Of a stretch of DNA of 47,601 nucleotides, positions 21,380 to 30,398 are shown piece by piece (positions within the stretch are counted from its first letter, which is position 1; each line of letters opens with the position of its first letter). Under the pieces are notes generated by a model that saw nothing but the letters and a program-made list of their open reading frames with translations, ran no database searches and was not told the DNA's origin. The position numbers and the translations under genes were made by a program. This DNA comes from Actinomycetota bacterium (lineage in GTDB: Bacteria > Actinomycetota > Thermoleophilia > Solirubrobacterales > 70-9): assembly GCA_030917845.1 (NCBI GenBank), contig JAUPTY010000003.1:1-47601 (forward strand). The letters run 5' to 3'.

Positions 21380-22948
21380 ATGGACGCCAGAAAGCTTTCC
21401 AGGCGGCAGGTTCTTCAAGCCGCAGCAGGTACTACATTCGTACTGGGCGCCGGCGGGATTCTCGCCGCATGTGGATCTGACAGCAGTTCAAGTGGCGGTG
21501 GGGGAGGAACCCCGACCAAGGGCGGCAACCTCCGAGTGGGACTGATTGGCGGCGGCTCCACCGAGACGCTTGATCCTTTCGTGCCCCTGCTCGCCCCCGA
21601 CATCCTCCGCGGCTACCTTCTCTACACCTACGTTGGTGAATTCAACGGCGAGTACGAACCGACCGGACTGATGGCCGAATCGGTCGAGCCCGTAGACGAC
21701 AAAGGCCAGGTCTGGGATCTCACACTCCGCAACGGCATGGAGTTCCACAACGGCAAGACCGTCACTTCCGATGACGTGATCTGGAGTTTCAATCACCTGA
21801 TGGATCCGAAGACCGGTTCCACTGGTTCCGGGCTGCTCCCCTGGGTCGACCCGAAGAACATCAAGAAGATCAACAAGCGGACCACCCGGTTTACCCTGAC
21901 CCGCCCGGTCTCGATTTTCGAGCAGGCGCTCTACAACTTCGCGACGACCATCGTGCCGGAGAACTACAACCCGGCCAAGCCGATCGGTGCGGGTCCATTC
22001 AAGATGAAGTCGTTCAAGCCCGGTGACCGGAGCGTCTTCACCCGCTTCGACAACTTTTACGGCAAAACGGCCTATGTCGATCAGGTGGAGGTCATCTCGT
22101 TCAACGACACGACTGCCCTGGTCAACGCCCTGAGCGCCGGCGACATCGACATCGCACAGAGCGTCGGGTTCTCGAATGCCGCAGTGGTTGAGAGCGCCGG
22201 AAACCAGATCGTCAACACCCCGGGCATGTTCTGGTTCCCGCTGACCATGTCAGTTGATGACCCGGCCTTCAAGGACGAGCGGGTCCGTGAAGCGTTCCGC
22301 CTGATTCCGGACCGGCAGCAGATGGTGGATCAGGCCTACTCGGGCTACGGAGCGATCGGCAACGACCTCTACGCCTGGGATGACCCGGCATACAACTCGG
22401 GTTTGCCCCAGCGGGAACAGGACTTGGACAAGGCCAAGCAACTGCTGCTGCAGGCAGGTCAGGAGAACCTTTCGATCGAGCTCGCGACCACACCCGCCGT
22501 CCCCGGACAGGTCGAGACATGTCAGGTCTTCGCCGAACAGGCCAAGGGTGCCGGCGTCAACGTGAAGGTGAACAACCGCGACCCCGACACCTTCTACACC
22601 GACTACTACATGCAGGCGCCGTTCTCGTCGGACACGTTCACCAACCTGCCCTACCTGAACAACACTCTGCAGTGTCAGCTTCCGGAGTCGTACTACAACC
22701 AGAGCCACTTTGACGATCCCCAGTTCAACCGGCTCTATGACCAGGCTCTTTCCGAGATGGATCAGACGAAACGGAACGAGATCGAAATGCAGATGCAGCA
22801 GATCCAGTACGAGCGGGGAGCCCTGGTCATATCGGCACAGGTTGACAACATCGACGCGACAGCACCCAACGTCGGTGGGCTCGAATCGGGTCTCAAATGG
22901 TACTCCCCCCTCAACGGCTTTCACCTCGAGAACGTTTTCCTGAGCTAG
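21380..22948 (+). CDS. Tat-exported solute-binding lipoprotein, family 5 (Dpp/Opp type)
   Basis: 522 residues; GAGGGG lies 3 nt before the ATG. The signal carries a twin-arginine motif (SRRQVL, Arg8-Arg9), a hydrophobic stretch and the lipobox ILAAC with Cys31, then a Ser/Gly linker. The mature protein shows GGNLRVGLIGGG, the family-5 block GLMAESVEPVDD, YTLRNGMEFHNG-type LTLRNGMEFHNGKTVTSDDV and the C-terminal LYDQALSEMDQTKRNEIEMQ. It should capture a peptide-like ligand outside the membrane and hand it to the permeases encoded 3.5 kb downstream. First gene of a nine-gene unit that ends with tatA. Confidence 0.92.
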   Translation: MDARKLSRRQVLQAAAGTTFVLGAGGILAACGSDSSSSGGGGGTPTKGGNLRVGLIGGGSTETLDPFVPLLAPDILRGYLLYTYVGEFNGEYEPTGLMAESVEPVDDKGQVWDLTLRNGMEFHNGKTVTSDDVIWSFNHLMDPKTGSTGSGLLPWVDPKNIKKINKRTTRFTLTRPVSIFEQALYNFATTIVPENYNPAKPIGAGPFKMKSFKPGDRSVFTRFDNFYGKTAYVDQVEVISFNDTTALVNALSAGDIDIAQSVGFSNAAVVESAGNQIVNTPGMFWFPLTMSVDDPAFKDERVREAFRLIPDRQQMVDQAYSGYGAIGNDLYAWDDPAYNSGLPQREQDLDKAKQLLLQAGQENLSIELATTPAVPGQVETCQVFAEQAKGAGVNVKVNNRDPDTFYTDYYMQAPFSSDTFTNLPYLNNTLQCQLPESYYNQSHFDDPQFNRLYDQALSEMDQTKRNEIEMQMQQIQYERGALVISAQVDNIDATAPNVGGLESGLKWYSPLNGFHLENVFLS

Positions 22949-22950
22949 CC

Positions 22951-23439
22951 ATGGCCTTCCCGAACGGTGCCGAAGGCCCCGAACCGGGGTCCAGTGATCC
23001 GATCCTGATCGAGGACCTGCCTGGCCTGACCGGGCAGGTCTTCGAGGGAGCTTCGCTTCAGGTTTCCCGTGAAGAACGCGACACTTTCGAGCGGATCACT
23101 CACATCGGAGACGCCTACCCGCAAGCCGACGCACCAGAGTTTCCCGAGGACATCGTCGAGGGCTTCCACACCCTTTCGCTGCTCGACGCGATGTTCAATC
23201 TGGTCAGGCCTTTCGACCCGGACACCACCTGGGGTCTCAACTACGGTCTCGACCGGGTCCGCTTCATCGAACCGGTCAAGCCCGGTGTGACGCTGCGGTC
23301 CCGTTTCGAATTCCGCGAGGTCAAGGAGAAGGGCGAAGGCTGGCTGGTTCTGGTTCACGCTGAGCTGACCGCGGAAGGTGCTGAAGCACCGGCACTGGTG
23401 GCGGAGTGGTGGATTTACGTGATGCCGAGAAAGCGTTGA
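22951..23439 (+). CDS. MaoC-like hotdog-fold protein
   Basis: 162 residues from the ATG two bases after the preceding stop. Seen: THIGDAYPQ, EGFHTLSLLDAMFNLV (hot-dog helix), GLNYGLDRVRFIEPVKPG and the C-terminal ALVAEWWIYV, in the order of NodN/MaoC R-hydratases. The catalytic Asp (in GDAYPQ) is kept, but the His that normally follows it five residues later is missing. Hydratase activity is therefore uncertain; thioester binding or hydrolysis is an alternative. It overlaps the CoA-ligase gene in TGATG. Confidence 0.75.
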   Translation: MAFPNGAEGPEPGSSDPILIEDLPGLTGQVFEGASLQVSREERDTFERITHIGDAYPQADAPEFPEDIVEGFHTLSLLDAMFNLVRPFDPDTTWGLNYGLDRVRFIEPVKPGVTLRSRFEFREVKEKGEGWLVLVHAELTAEGAEAPALVAEWWIYVMPRKR

Positions 23440-25046
23440 TGGAGACCAGCAGCGCGCAGATTCACTGGTCGCCCGAGGATCAGATTCCGTGGTCCGGGGT
23501 GGCCAAGACCCCGCTGCTTGAATTCATCGCGCCGCGACTGGCGACAGGCGGGTCGGAAGCCGCGGTTATCTTCGAGGACGGATTCGTCCTGACCTGCGAG
23601 CAGCTGAAGGACCGGGCCGAGCGTTTGGCCGGGGGTCTTTCGAAGGAGATCGGCCCGGGCGATCGCGTGATGATCTCGGTTGGCAACCGCTCCGAGTTCC
23701 TGATTGCCTGGCTGGCAATCCTCGCCAACCGGGCCACCGCTGTCTGCGTGAGTCCGAGGATCGCCAGCCATGATGCCACTCATGTGGTCGAGAACTCGGG
23801 CGTGGTACTGGCAATCGCAGAACCTGCCTCCGCCGATGTGCTGGAGGCGACGGGTATCGAGACATTGCGGAAGGTCTGGCGGGTTGGGGATCCGGAGCCG
23901 GACGGGCTCGTCGACCACTACTCGGACCATTCCCGGATAGACCTGGCTTCCGTGGAAGCGGAATTCGAGGACCTGACTGACATCGGATACACCTCCGGAA
24001 CTACGGGGCTGCCGAAGGCCCTCGCCTCGACCCATCTCGACTTGATGCGGTACACAGACTTCCTCTTCCGCTGCTTCTCCTTCCGGCAAGGCGATCGTTT
24101 CCTGAGCCCCCTTCTCTTCCATTACGGGGACCCGCTCTGGATGCTGATGGGTTCGCTCGAAGTCGGTTCCCCCCTGATCGTCATGCGCAAGTTCAGCGTG
24201 TCGCGCTTCTGGCAGGTCGCCCGCGAATATGGGGTCACGAAGCTACTTTCGATCGGGGCGATCCCGAGCCTGTTGCTGACTGCGCCCGAGTCCCCCTCCG
24301 ACCGGGAACACTCGGTTGACCTGGCAATGGCGGTCGCCGTACCCAAGGAGCAACACCTCGAACTTGAAGAACGGTTCGGCTTTCCCTGGATCGAAACATA
24401 CGGAACCTCGGAGTCCGGTCCCGCCATTGCGATGCCGATCGATGCCGCCAGCAGATACGCCGGCAGCGGCGCGCTCGGTATCCCCGTTCCGGAAGTCGAG
24501 GCACGGCTGGTCGACGCCGATGGAGAAGTACTCGAAGGGGCCGCCAGCGGTGAACTCGAACTGGCCGGCGAAGTGCTTTTCAAGAGTTATCTGAACAATC
24601 AGGAAGCGACTGCCGAAGTGATGCACGACGGCTGGTACAGGAGCGGCGACCTGATGGAGAGAGACGCCGACGGCGTCTATTACTTCCTTGGCAGGCGCAA
24701 GGAACTGATCAGGAGAGGTGGCGAGAACGTTGCGCCGGCCGAGGTCGAGTCCGTGATCAGGCTTCATCCGGCGGTCATAGATACGGCGGTGGTCCCGGTC
24801 GAGGATCCGATCCGTGGGGAAGAGGTGTTTGCCTACGTCCAGGTCGCTCCGGGTTCGGAAGTCCCGCCTCTGGAGATCTTCGAGTTCTGCTCCGACCGGC
24901 TCGCCCCGTACAAGCTGCCTCGCTTCATCAGTTTCAGAACCGAAGCGTTCCCGAGGACTCCGAGCCAGAGGATCCCGAAGAAGCAGCTGATGGTCGACGG
25001 CCAGCACTCGACCGAGGGTGCCTGGGACCGGGAACACCGTGAATGA
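23439..25046 (+). CDS. Acyl-CoA/aryl-CoA ligase (AMP-dependent)
   Basis: 535 residues from the ATG in the TGATG overlap. Motifs of the ANL family in order: IGYTSGTTGLPKA (P-loop), ETYGTSESGP (A5-like), YRSGDLMERDADGVYYFLGRRKELIRR (A7-A8, split at the hinge Asp), GENVAPAEVE and the C-terminal RTPSQRIPKKQL with the catalytic Lys. It activates a carboxylic acid as a CoA thioester. Being within the transporter operon, it probably acts on the imported compound or on the acid freed from it. The exact acid cannot be named. Confidence 0.9.
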   Translation: METSSAQIHWSPEDQIPWSGVAKTPLLEFIAPRLATGGSEAAVIFEDGFVLTCEQLKDRAERLAGGLSKEIGPGDRVMISVGNRSEFLIAWLAILANRATAVCVSPRIASHDATHVVENSGVVLAIAEPASADVLEATGIETLRKVWRVGDPEPDGLVDHYSDHSRIDLASVEAEFEDLTDIGYTSGTTGLPKALASTHLDLMRYTDFLFRCFSFRQGDRFLSPLLFHYGDPLWMLMGSLEVGSPLIVMRKFSVSRFWQVAREYGVTKLLSIGAIPSLLLTAPESPSDREHSVDLAMAVAVPKEQHLELEERFGFPWIETYGTSESGPAIAMPIDAASRYAGSGALGIPVPEVEARLVDADGEVLEGAASGELELAGEVLFKSYLNNQEATAEVMHDGWYRSGDLMERDADGVYYFLGRRKELIRRGGENVAPAEVESVIRLHPAVIDTAVVPVEDPIRGEEVFAYVQVAPGSEVPPLEIFEFCSDRLAPYKLPRFISFRTEAFPRTPSQRIPKKQLMVDGQHSTEGAWDREHRE

Positions 25047-26412
25047 CGGCGCCTCAGATATCGGGCGCTACCGGAGCCGGAGTCTCTGGCTGGACGAGTA
25101 CCCAGGCTCGCTCGATCCGAGACCCCCACTCCAGGGCGATCTCGACTGCGACATCGCGATCATCGGCGCTGGTTTCACCGGGCTCTGGACCGCCTACTAC
25201 CTAAAGCGGGAAGCCCCCGACGCACGGATCGTCGTGCTCGAAAAGGAGATCGCCGGATTCGGACCTTCGGGCCGCAACGGCGGCTGGGTCCAGGGCGGGA
25301 TGGCCGGAACCCCTTCGGCCTACGGGCTGCGGAACGACCCGGACCTGCTTGCGCGGGCGAATTCTGCCGCCGATTCTTCGGTCGACGAAATCGGGGCCGT
25401 CGTGGAGCTTGAAGGGATCGATTGCGATTTCCTCGAGGCCGGGGCCCTGGCGATCGCGACTTCTGAACCCCAGCGTCAGCGCCAGCTTGCCGAAATCGGT
25501 CCGGGGCAGTCGTTGCTCTCGCCATCCGAGACCGAGGAGTGGATCAAGGTTCCCGGAGTCCGGTCTTCCTTCTTCAGCCCGACTGCCGCCCGGGTCGATC
25601 CGGCCCGATTGGTCAGGGGTCTGGCCGACGCCTGCGAGCGAAGTGGAGTTTCGATCCTCGAACGTTCGGCTGCGATCGAGGTGACTCCGGGAACCGTCAG
25701 GTGCGCCTCCGGAACCGTCAAAGCAGAGACCGTCATACGGGCAACCGAAGCCTTCACCACGCAGACCAAGGCCTATTCGCGCCAGTTCCTTCCGCTTTAC
25801 TCACTAATGATTGCCACGGAACCGATTCCCGATTCGACCTGGGGTGAGATCGGCTGGAAGGACGGGTTACTGATCAGCGACCACCACCACCTCTTCTTCT
25901 ACGCCCAGCGCACCCGGGGCGGCCGACTTGCGATTGGTGGTCGGGGATCGCCATACCGTCTACGCACCCCCATCGACGACCGGAACGAACGCAATGCGTC
26001 GGTCAGGTCGCGTCTCGAGGAAACCGTCGCCAGGGCATTTCCTCTGCTTGCGGAAGCGGAAGTCACCCATCACTGGGGAGGACCCCTGGCGGTTCCCCGG
26101 GACTGGAGCATGTCGATCGGGTTCGACCCCGTCGCCGGCACCGGATGGGCTGGCGGATACACGGGTCACGGGGTCGCTGCTTCGAACCTCTCGGGCCGGA
26201 CCATGACTGATCTGGTGCTCGGGAGGGAAAGCGAACTCACCGTAATGCCATGGGTCGGGCACAAAGTCCGGAACTGGGAGCCGGAGCCCCTCAGGTTCCT
26301 CGCCTCTCGCGCGATAATCGCAATGCTCGAACGGGCCGACCACTATGAAGACCAGAACGGGCGCAAGGCTGGATACGTCCGGTTGTTACAACCATTCCTC
26401 GCCGAGAAGTAG
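25039..26412 (+). CDS. FAD-dependent amine oxidoreductase (DAO family, PuuB/glycine-oxidase-like)
   Basis: 457 residues from the GTG at 25039, which overlaps the ligase stop by 8 nt; a GTG 21 nt upstream is an alternative. Seen: IAIIGAGFTGLWTAYYLKR (FAD dinucleotide fold), FGPSGRNGGWVQGG (typical of PuuB-like gamma-glutamylputrescine oxidases), RVDPARLVRGL, and the C-terminal GTGWAGGYTGHGVAASNLSG that closes the flavin site. The likely reaction is oxidation of an amine or amino acid to an imine or aldehyde. It points to a nitrogen-containing substrate for the whole operon. Confidence 0.9.
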   Translation: MNDGASDIGRYRSRSLWLDEYPGSLDPRPPLQGDLDCDIAIIGAGFTGLWTAYYLKREAPDARIVVLEKEIAGFGPSGRNGGWVQGGMAGTPSAYGLRNDPDLLARANSAADSSVDEIGAVVELEGIDCDFLEAGALAIATSEPQRQRQLAEIGPGQSLLSPSETEEWIKVPGVRSSFFSPTAARVDPARLVRGLADACERSGVSILERSAAIEVTPGTVRCASGTVKAETVIRATEAFTTQTKAYSRQFLPLYSLMIATEPIPDSTWGEIGWKDGLLISDHHHLFFYAQRTRGGRLAIGGRGSPYRLRTPIDDRNERNASVRSRLEETVARAFPLLAEAEVTHHWGGPLAVPRDWSMSIGFDPVAGTGWAGGYTGHGVAASNLSGRTMTDLVLGRESELTVMPWVGHKVRNWEPEPLRFLASRAIIAMLERADHYEDQNGRKAGYVRLLQPFLAEK

Positions 26413-26424
26413 AAGGAAGACTTC

Positions 26425-27483
26425 GTGACGAAAGTCCAGACAGACCCCGATCCTGAAACGGCGCTGCTGGCCTCGGCCGGCGGTGAGGCCGGTGTGCTCG
26501 CGACCTCAGGTGGCGGGGGCAGGTACGGAGTCGCGAAATGGGTCGCCCGTCGCCTCGCGCTAAGCGTAGTAGTCCTATTTCTCGTTTCGATCGTCGTTTT
26601 CGTCGCGACCCAGGCGCTTCCCAGTGATCCCGCCGAAGCAATTCTGGGTCGCGACGCGACCCCCCAGCGCGTCGCCGCCCTGACCGAGCAGCTGAACCTG
26701 GACAAGCCGATGCTCGAGCAGTACACCTCCTGGCTAGGCGGAGTCCTGACCGGCGATCTCGGTGACTCGCTGGCTGCGCAGCGCCCCGTCGCGGACGAGA
26801 TCGGAAGCGCCTTCGTCAACTCGATCGCGCTGCTCATCTGTTGCGCGATCGTTCTCTTGCCTCTCGCAATTGGCTTCGGTGCCTGGTCGGCGATGCGCCG
26901 GGACAGCTTCGGGGACCGAGGCGGTCTCGGAGCGGCGCTGCTGGTCGGGGCGATCCCAGACTTCGTGATCGGTATCGTGATGACGATCCTCCTCGCCACC
27001 AACGTGTTCAAGGTGCTGCCGGCGGTGGCCCTGTTCCCGGACGGCTCTTCTCCCTTCTCGCATCCTGATGCGCTGGTTCTTCCCACCCTGACCCTGGTCA
27101 TTGCGTCGATGCCCTACCTCTACCGACTCTCGCGGGCGTCGATGATCGAGATCCTCGAGTCCGACTACGTTCAGATGGCGCGACTCAAGGGGGTTTCGTC
27201 GAAGCGGATCATGGTTCGGCACGCGCTGCCCAACGCGCTGGTGCCGACCATCCAGGCCTCCGCGCTTGTCCTCAGCCTTTTGCTCAGTGGCGTCGTGGTG
27301 ATCGAGTTCCTCTTCCGGTTCCCCGGGCTCGGGTCCGAGCTGGCGGAGTCGGTCTCGAACCGGGACCTGCCGATGATCCAGACGATCACGCTCATCTACG
27401 CGGCGGTGATCGTCCTGCTCAACCTGATCGCCGATCTGCTCACAGTGATGGTCAGTCCGCGCCTCCGAGGAGAGTTGAAATGA
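26425..27483 (+). CDS. ABC transporter permease, DppB/OppB type
   Basis: 352 residues, GTG start 12 nt after the preceding stop, with GAAGGA upstream. A long N-terminal tail of about 38 residues precedes the first helix. Six membrane helices follow, with the family block DKPMLEQYTSWLGGVLTGDLG after the first, and the EAA loop SRASMIEILESDYVQMARLKG. The C-terminal FLFRFPGLGSELAES is typical. It pairs with the next gene (ATGA overlap) to form the channel for the solute captured by the lipoprotein. Confidence 0.92.
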   Translation: MTKVQTDPDPETALLASAGGEAGVLATSGGGGRYGVAKWVARRLALSVVVLFLVSIVVFVATQALPSDPAEAILGRDATPQRVAALTEQLNLDKPMLEQYTSWLGGVLTGDLGDSLAAQRPVADEIGSAFVNSIALLICCAIVLLPLAIGFGAWSAMRRDSFGDRGGLGAALLVGAIPDFVIGIVMTILLATNVFKVLPAVALFPDGSSPFSHPDALVLPTLTLVIASMPYLYRLSRASMIEILESDYVQMARLKGVSSKRIMVRHALPNALVPTIQASALVLSLLLSGVVVIEFLFRFPGLGSELAESVSNRDLPMIQTITLIYAAVIVLLNLIADLLTVMVSPRLRGELK

Positions 27484-28325
27484 CCGGGTCAACTTCGCTT
27501 CTGGCTCGGAGCTGGAAGCAGAAGCAGACGAAGATCGGGACGGCAATTATCCTGGTCGTTCTGTTCATCGCAATCGCCGGTCCTTGGCTTGCCCCGTATT
27601 CGGCGACCGAGTTCGTCGGGCCGCCTTTCACCGGGTCCACGTCGGCCGCTCCGTTGGGAACCGATGTGCTTGGTCACGACGTTCTCTCCCGGACGCTTCG
27701 TGGAGGACTCTTCGTGGTCTGGTCATCGATCGCCGCGGCGATCGTAGCCATGCTGATCGGGGTGACCCTCGGGTTGCTCGCCGGCTACCGGGGCGGCTTC
27801 ACCGATGGCCTGACAATGCGGGGCTTCGACATCGTTCTCGCTTTCCCGCAGTTGATCCTTGTCCTCATCTTCGTTTCCCTGATCGGGCCCAAGGCCTGGC
27901 TGATCGTCCTGCTCACCGGTATCGCCCTTTCCCCTGGCGTAGCGCGAGTTACCCGGGGACTAACCCAGGAAGTTGCGCAGCGGGATTTCGTCAGAGCCGC
28001 CGAGCTGATGGGCATGAGCCGCCGCCGAATCCTCTGGAGCGAGATCCTGCCCAATCTCTCCTCGGCGCTTCTGGTCGAGTTCACCACCCGGATGATCTGG
28101 GCGATCGGCGTGATTGCCTCGCTGGCTTTTCTCGGGCTGGGTCCCACATCAGACGTGGGCAACTGGGGATTAATGATCAATGAAAACCGGGTTGGCCTGC
28201 CGATTCAGCCGTTGGGCGTAATCGCTCCGGTCGTCGTCATGGCGGGATTCGCGGTCGGAACCGGACTGATCGCAGAGGGAATCTCCCGGTCGATGGCGAG
28301 GATCGAAGGGGCGAGGACATCTTGA
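27480..28325 (+). CDS. ABC transporter permease, DppC/OppC type
   Basis: 281 residues; ATG in the ATGA overlap. N-terminal WKQKQTKIGTAIILV helix, the family PLGTDVLGHDVLSRTLRGG block, five further helices and the EAA loop AQRDFVRAAELMGMSRRRI. The end (LGPTSDVGNWGLMI and IAEGISRSMAR) is as in dipeptide/nickel permeases. It overlaps the ATPase gene in TTGA. Confidence 0.92.
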   Translation: MTGSTSLLARSWKQKQTKIGTAIILVVLFIAIAGPWLAPYSATEFVGPPFTGSTSAAPLGTDVLGHDVLSRTLRGGLFVVWSSIAAAIVAMLIGVTLGLLAGYRGGFTDGLTMRGFDIVLAFPQLILVLIFVSLIGPKAWLIVLLTGIALSPGVARVTRGLTQEVAQRDFVRAAELMGMSRRRILWSEILPNLSSALLVEFTTRMIWAIGVIASLAFLGLGPTSDVGNWGLMINENRVGLPIQPLGVIAPVVVMAGFAVGTGLIAEGISRSMARIEGARTS

Positions 28326-30091
28326 CGGGATCGAGCGCGGTGACTGTCAGGGACCTTCGGGTCGAACTTCGCAGCGGCGAGGACGTGGTTGACCAGATCG
28401 GCTTTGACGTCGCCCCGGGCGAGATCCTCGGTGTGGTCGGAGAGTCCGGGAGCGGCAAGACCACGGTCGGCACCGCTCTGCTTGGCCACACCCGAAGCGG
28501 TGCTGAAATCACCTCTGGTTCGGTCGAGATCGAGGGGACCGACATCCTGCGCCTCGACCCCCGGCAGCTGAGCGGGATGCGAGGCCGGGTGGTGACTTAC
28601 GTGCCGCAGGATCCAGCTTCAGCACTGAACCCAGCTTTGAGGATCGGAAGTCAGCTGCGCGAGGTCATGAGGGTACATGACGCTTACTCCGGCGAGAGGG
28701 ATGCCAGGATCGAGCAGATCCTGGCCGACGTTCGCCTTCCTTCCGACCGGGACTTCTTGAGGAGGTACCCGCACGAACTCTCCGGCGGGCAGCAGCAGCG
28801 TGTGGCGATCGCGATGGCCTTCATGCTCCAGCCGACTGCGATCGTCCTCGACGAGCCGACCACCGGGCTTGACGTGACCACCCAGGCGCATGTGCTCGAG
28901 ACCGTCAGGCGACTCTGCGCAGAACATCAGGTAGCCGCGATCTACATCACCCACGACCTCGCGGTCGTCTCGGCTCTGGCCCAGCGGGTGATGGTCATGT
29001 ACGCCGGTCGAATCGTGGAAATCGGCGACCGGGAACAGGTGCTCTTCGAACCGAGACATCCCTACACCCAGCAGCTTCTGCGGGCGATCCCTTCCGTGAA
29101 AGAACGGACCAGGCTTGATCTCATCCCGGGCGCCGCACCTTCACCCGGCCACCGGCCGTCCGGTTGCAGCTACCGGACCAGGTGCCCGCTGGCGGCCGAG
29201 GGCTGTGCGGAAATCACGCCAGGCCTTGAAGGAATCGGTCCGGCACATGCGGCGGCCTGCCTCCGGCTGGAGGAGACCAAGGCAGGCACCTATAAGGCCC
29301 CGACGCTTCCCGATCTGACCGAAGTCGAAAGCCCGGCACCGCTCGTCTCACTCGAATCAGTCGAGTTCGCATACGGCGACAATCAGGTGCTCGATAGTGT
29401 GTCGCTTGACGTCCACCAGGCCGAATGCGTCGCGGTGGTGGGGGAGTCGGGCAGCGGAAAGACCACTCTCTCCCGCATCCTCGCGGGGCTTCTCGCCCCT
29501 GCCGCAGGTCAGGTCCGCTTTGACGGGGAGGCGCTTCCTTCCACAGCTCGATCCAGGTCACCCGAACTTCTCAAATCGATTCAGTACGTCTTCCAAAACC
29601 CGTACGGATCGCTTAACCCGAGGAAGTCGGTGGGGGAGATCCTCTCGCTGCCGGTCGCTCAGTTCGGGATCGGCAGCCGGGGCCAGACGCGGGACATCGT
29701 CGCGGCCGCTCTGGATGAGGTCGGTCTCTCGGAAGACATGATCGATAACTACCCGCAGGAGCTTTCCGGTGGTGAGCGCCAACGGGTTGCGATCGCCCGC
29801 GCCCTGGTCGGTCAGCCGAAACTCCTGATCTGCGACGAGGTGACCTCAGCCCTCGACGTCTCCGCCCAAGCGGGCATCGTCTCGCTTCTCCGCAAGCTGG
29901 TGGACGAGAGCGGACTGGCGATCATCTTCGTCACCCACGATCTCGCCCTGGTCAGGTCGATAGCTGACCGCTGCGCGGTTCTTGAGAAGGGAACGATGGT
30001 CGAGACGGGAGCTTCCTCGCTGGTGATCGACCATCCCTCACATCGCTACACCCGAGAACTGATCGCTGACACCCCGGTCGTGAACAGGTGA
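28322..30091 (+). CDS. Fused two-domain ABC ATPase (DppD-DppF type)
   Basis: 589 residues, TTG start in the TTGA overlap. Two nucleotide-binding domains: the first with GESGSGKTT (about residue 40), LSGGQQQR and VLDEPTTGLD; the second with GESGSGKTT (about 375), LSGGERQR and LICDEVTSALD. Between them is the oligopeptide-transporter C-terminal block with Cys residues, CSYRTRCPLAAEGC and AACL. In the second Walker B the usual Asp-Glu-Pro is Asp-Glu-Val. In most relatives the two ATPases are separate genes; fusion is common in some actinomycetes. It powers the transporter. Confidence 0.93.
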   Translation: MTGSSAVTVRDLRVELRSGEDVVDQIGFDVAPGEILGVVGESGSGKTTVGTALLGHTRSGAEITSGSVEIEGTDILRLDPRQLSGMRGRVVTYVPQDPASALNPALRIGSQLREVMRVHDAYSGERDARIEQILADVRLPSDRDFLRRYPHELSGGQQQRVAIAMAFMLQPTAIVLDEPTTGLDVTTQAHVLETVRRLCAEHQVAAIYITHDLAVVSALAQRVMVMYAGRIVEIGDREQVLFEPRHPYTQQLLRAIPSVKERTRLDLIPGAAPSPGHRPSGCSYRTRCPLAAEGCAEITPGLEGIGPAHAAACLRLEETKAGTYKAPTLPDLTEVESPAPLVSLESVEFAYGDNQVLDSVSLDVHQAECVAVVGESGSGKTTLSRILAGLLAPAAGQVRFDGEALPSTARSRSPELLKSIQYVFQNPYGSLNPRKSVGEILSLPVAQFGIGSRGQTRDIVAAALDEVGLSEDMIDNYPQELSGGERQRVAIARALVGQPKLLICDEVTSALDVSAQAGIVSLLRKLVDESGLAIIFVTHDLALVRSIADRCAVLEKGTMVETGASSLVIDHPSHRYTRELIADTPVVNR

Positions 30092-30125
30092 CCCATCAAT
30101 CGAAATCGGAAAGAAGGGAATTCAA

Positions 30126-30338
30126 TTGATCCCCAACATCGGACCTCTTGAAATTGGAATCGTCCTGCTCATAGCGCTGATCGTCTTCGGTCCCCGCAAG
30201 CTCCCCGAGCTTGGTAAATCGGTAGGTAGTGGACTGCGCGAGTTCCGCGAGTCCGTTTCGGGCGCCTCAGAGGAGAACGTGGACTCCACGCAAGAGAAGC
30301 TCGAGCCGACAGAGAACAAGGTTGAGTCGGCTCGCTAG
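30126..30338 (+). CDS. tatA: Sec-independent translocase subunit TatA/TatE
   Basis: 70 residues, TTG start preceded by AGAAGGGAA. Seen: a short N-terminus, one membrane helix LEIGIVLLIALIVF, the hinge FGPRKLPELGKSVGSGLREF and an amphipathic charged helix, as in TatA. It ends the transporter operon 34 nt after the ATPase gene, and the first product of that operon is a Tat-dependent lipoprotein. A dedicated TatA that supports export of that lipoprotein is a reasonable inference. Confidence 0.9.
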   Translation: MIPNIGPLEIGIVLLIALIVFGPRKLPELGKSVGSGLREFRESVSGASEENVDSTQEKLEPTENKVESAR

Positions 30339-30398
30339 TCGTCCGGGTGAGGCAGAACCTCCTTCGGCATACACCTCCGGTTGTGCTGACCAGCGCTT

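Noticed and set aside
25018-25038. GTG at 25018 as start of the flavoenzyme
   Set aside because: It would lengthen the overlap with the ligase gene to 29 nt; the GTG at 25039 gives 8 nt and keeps the whole domain.
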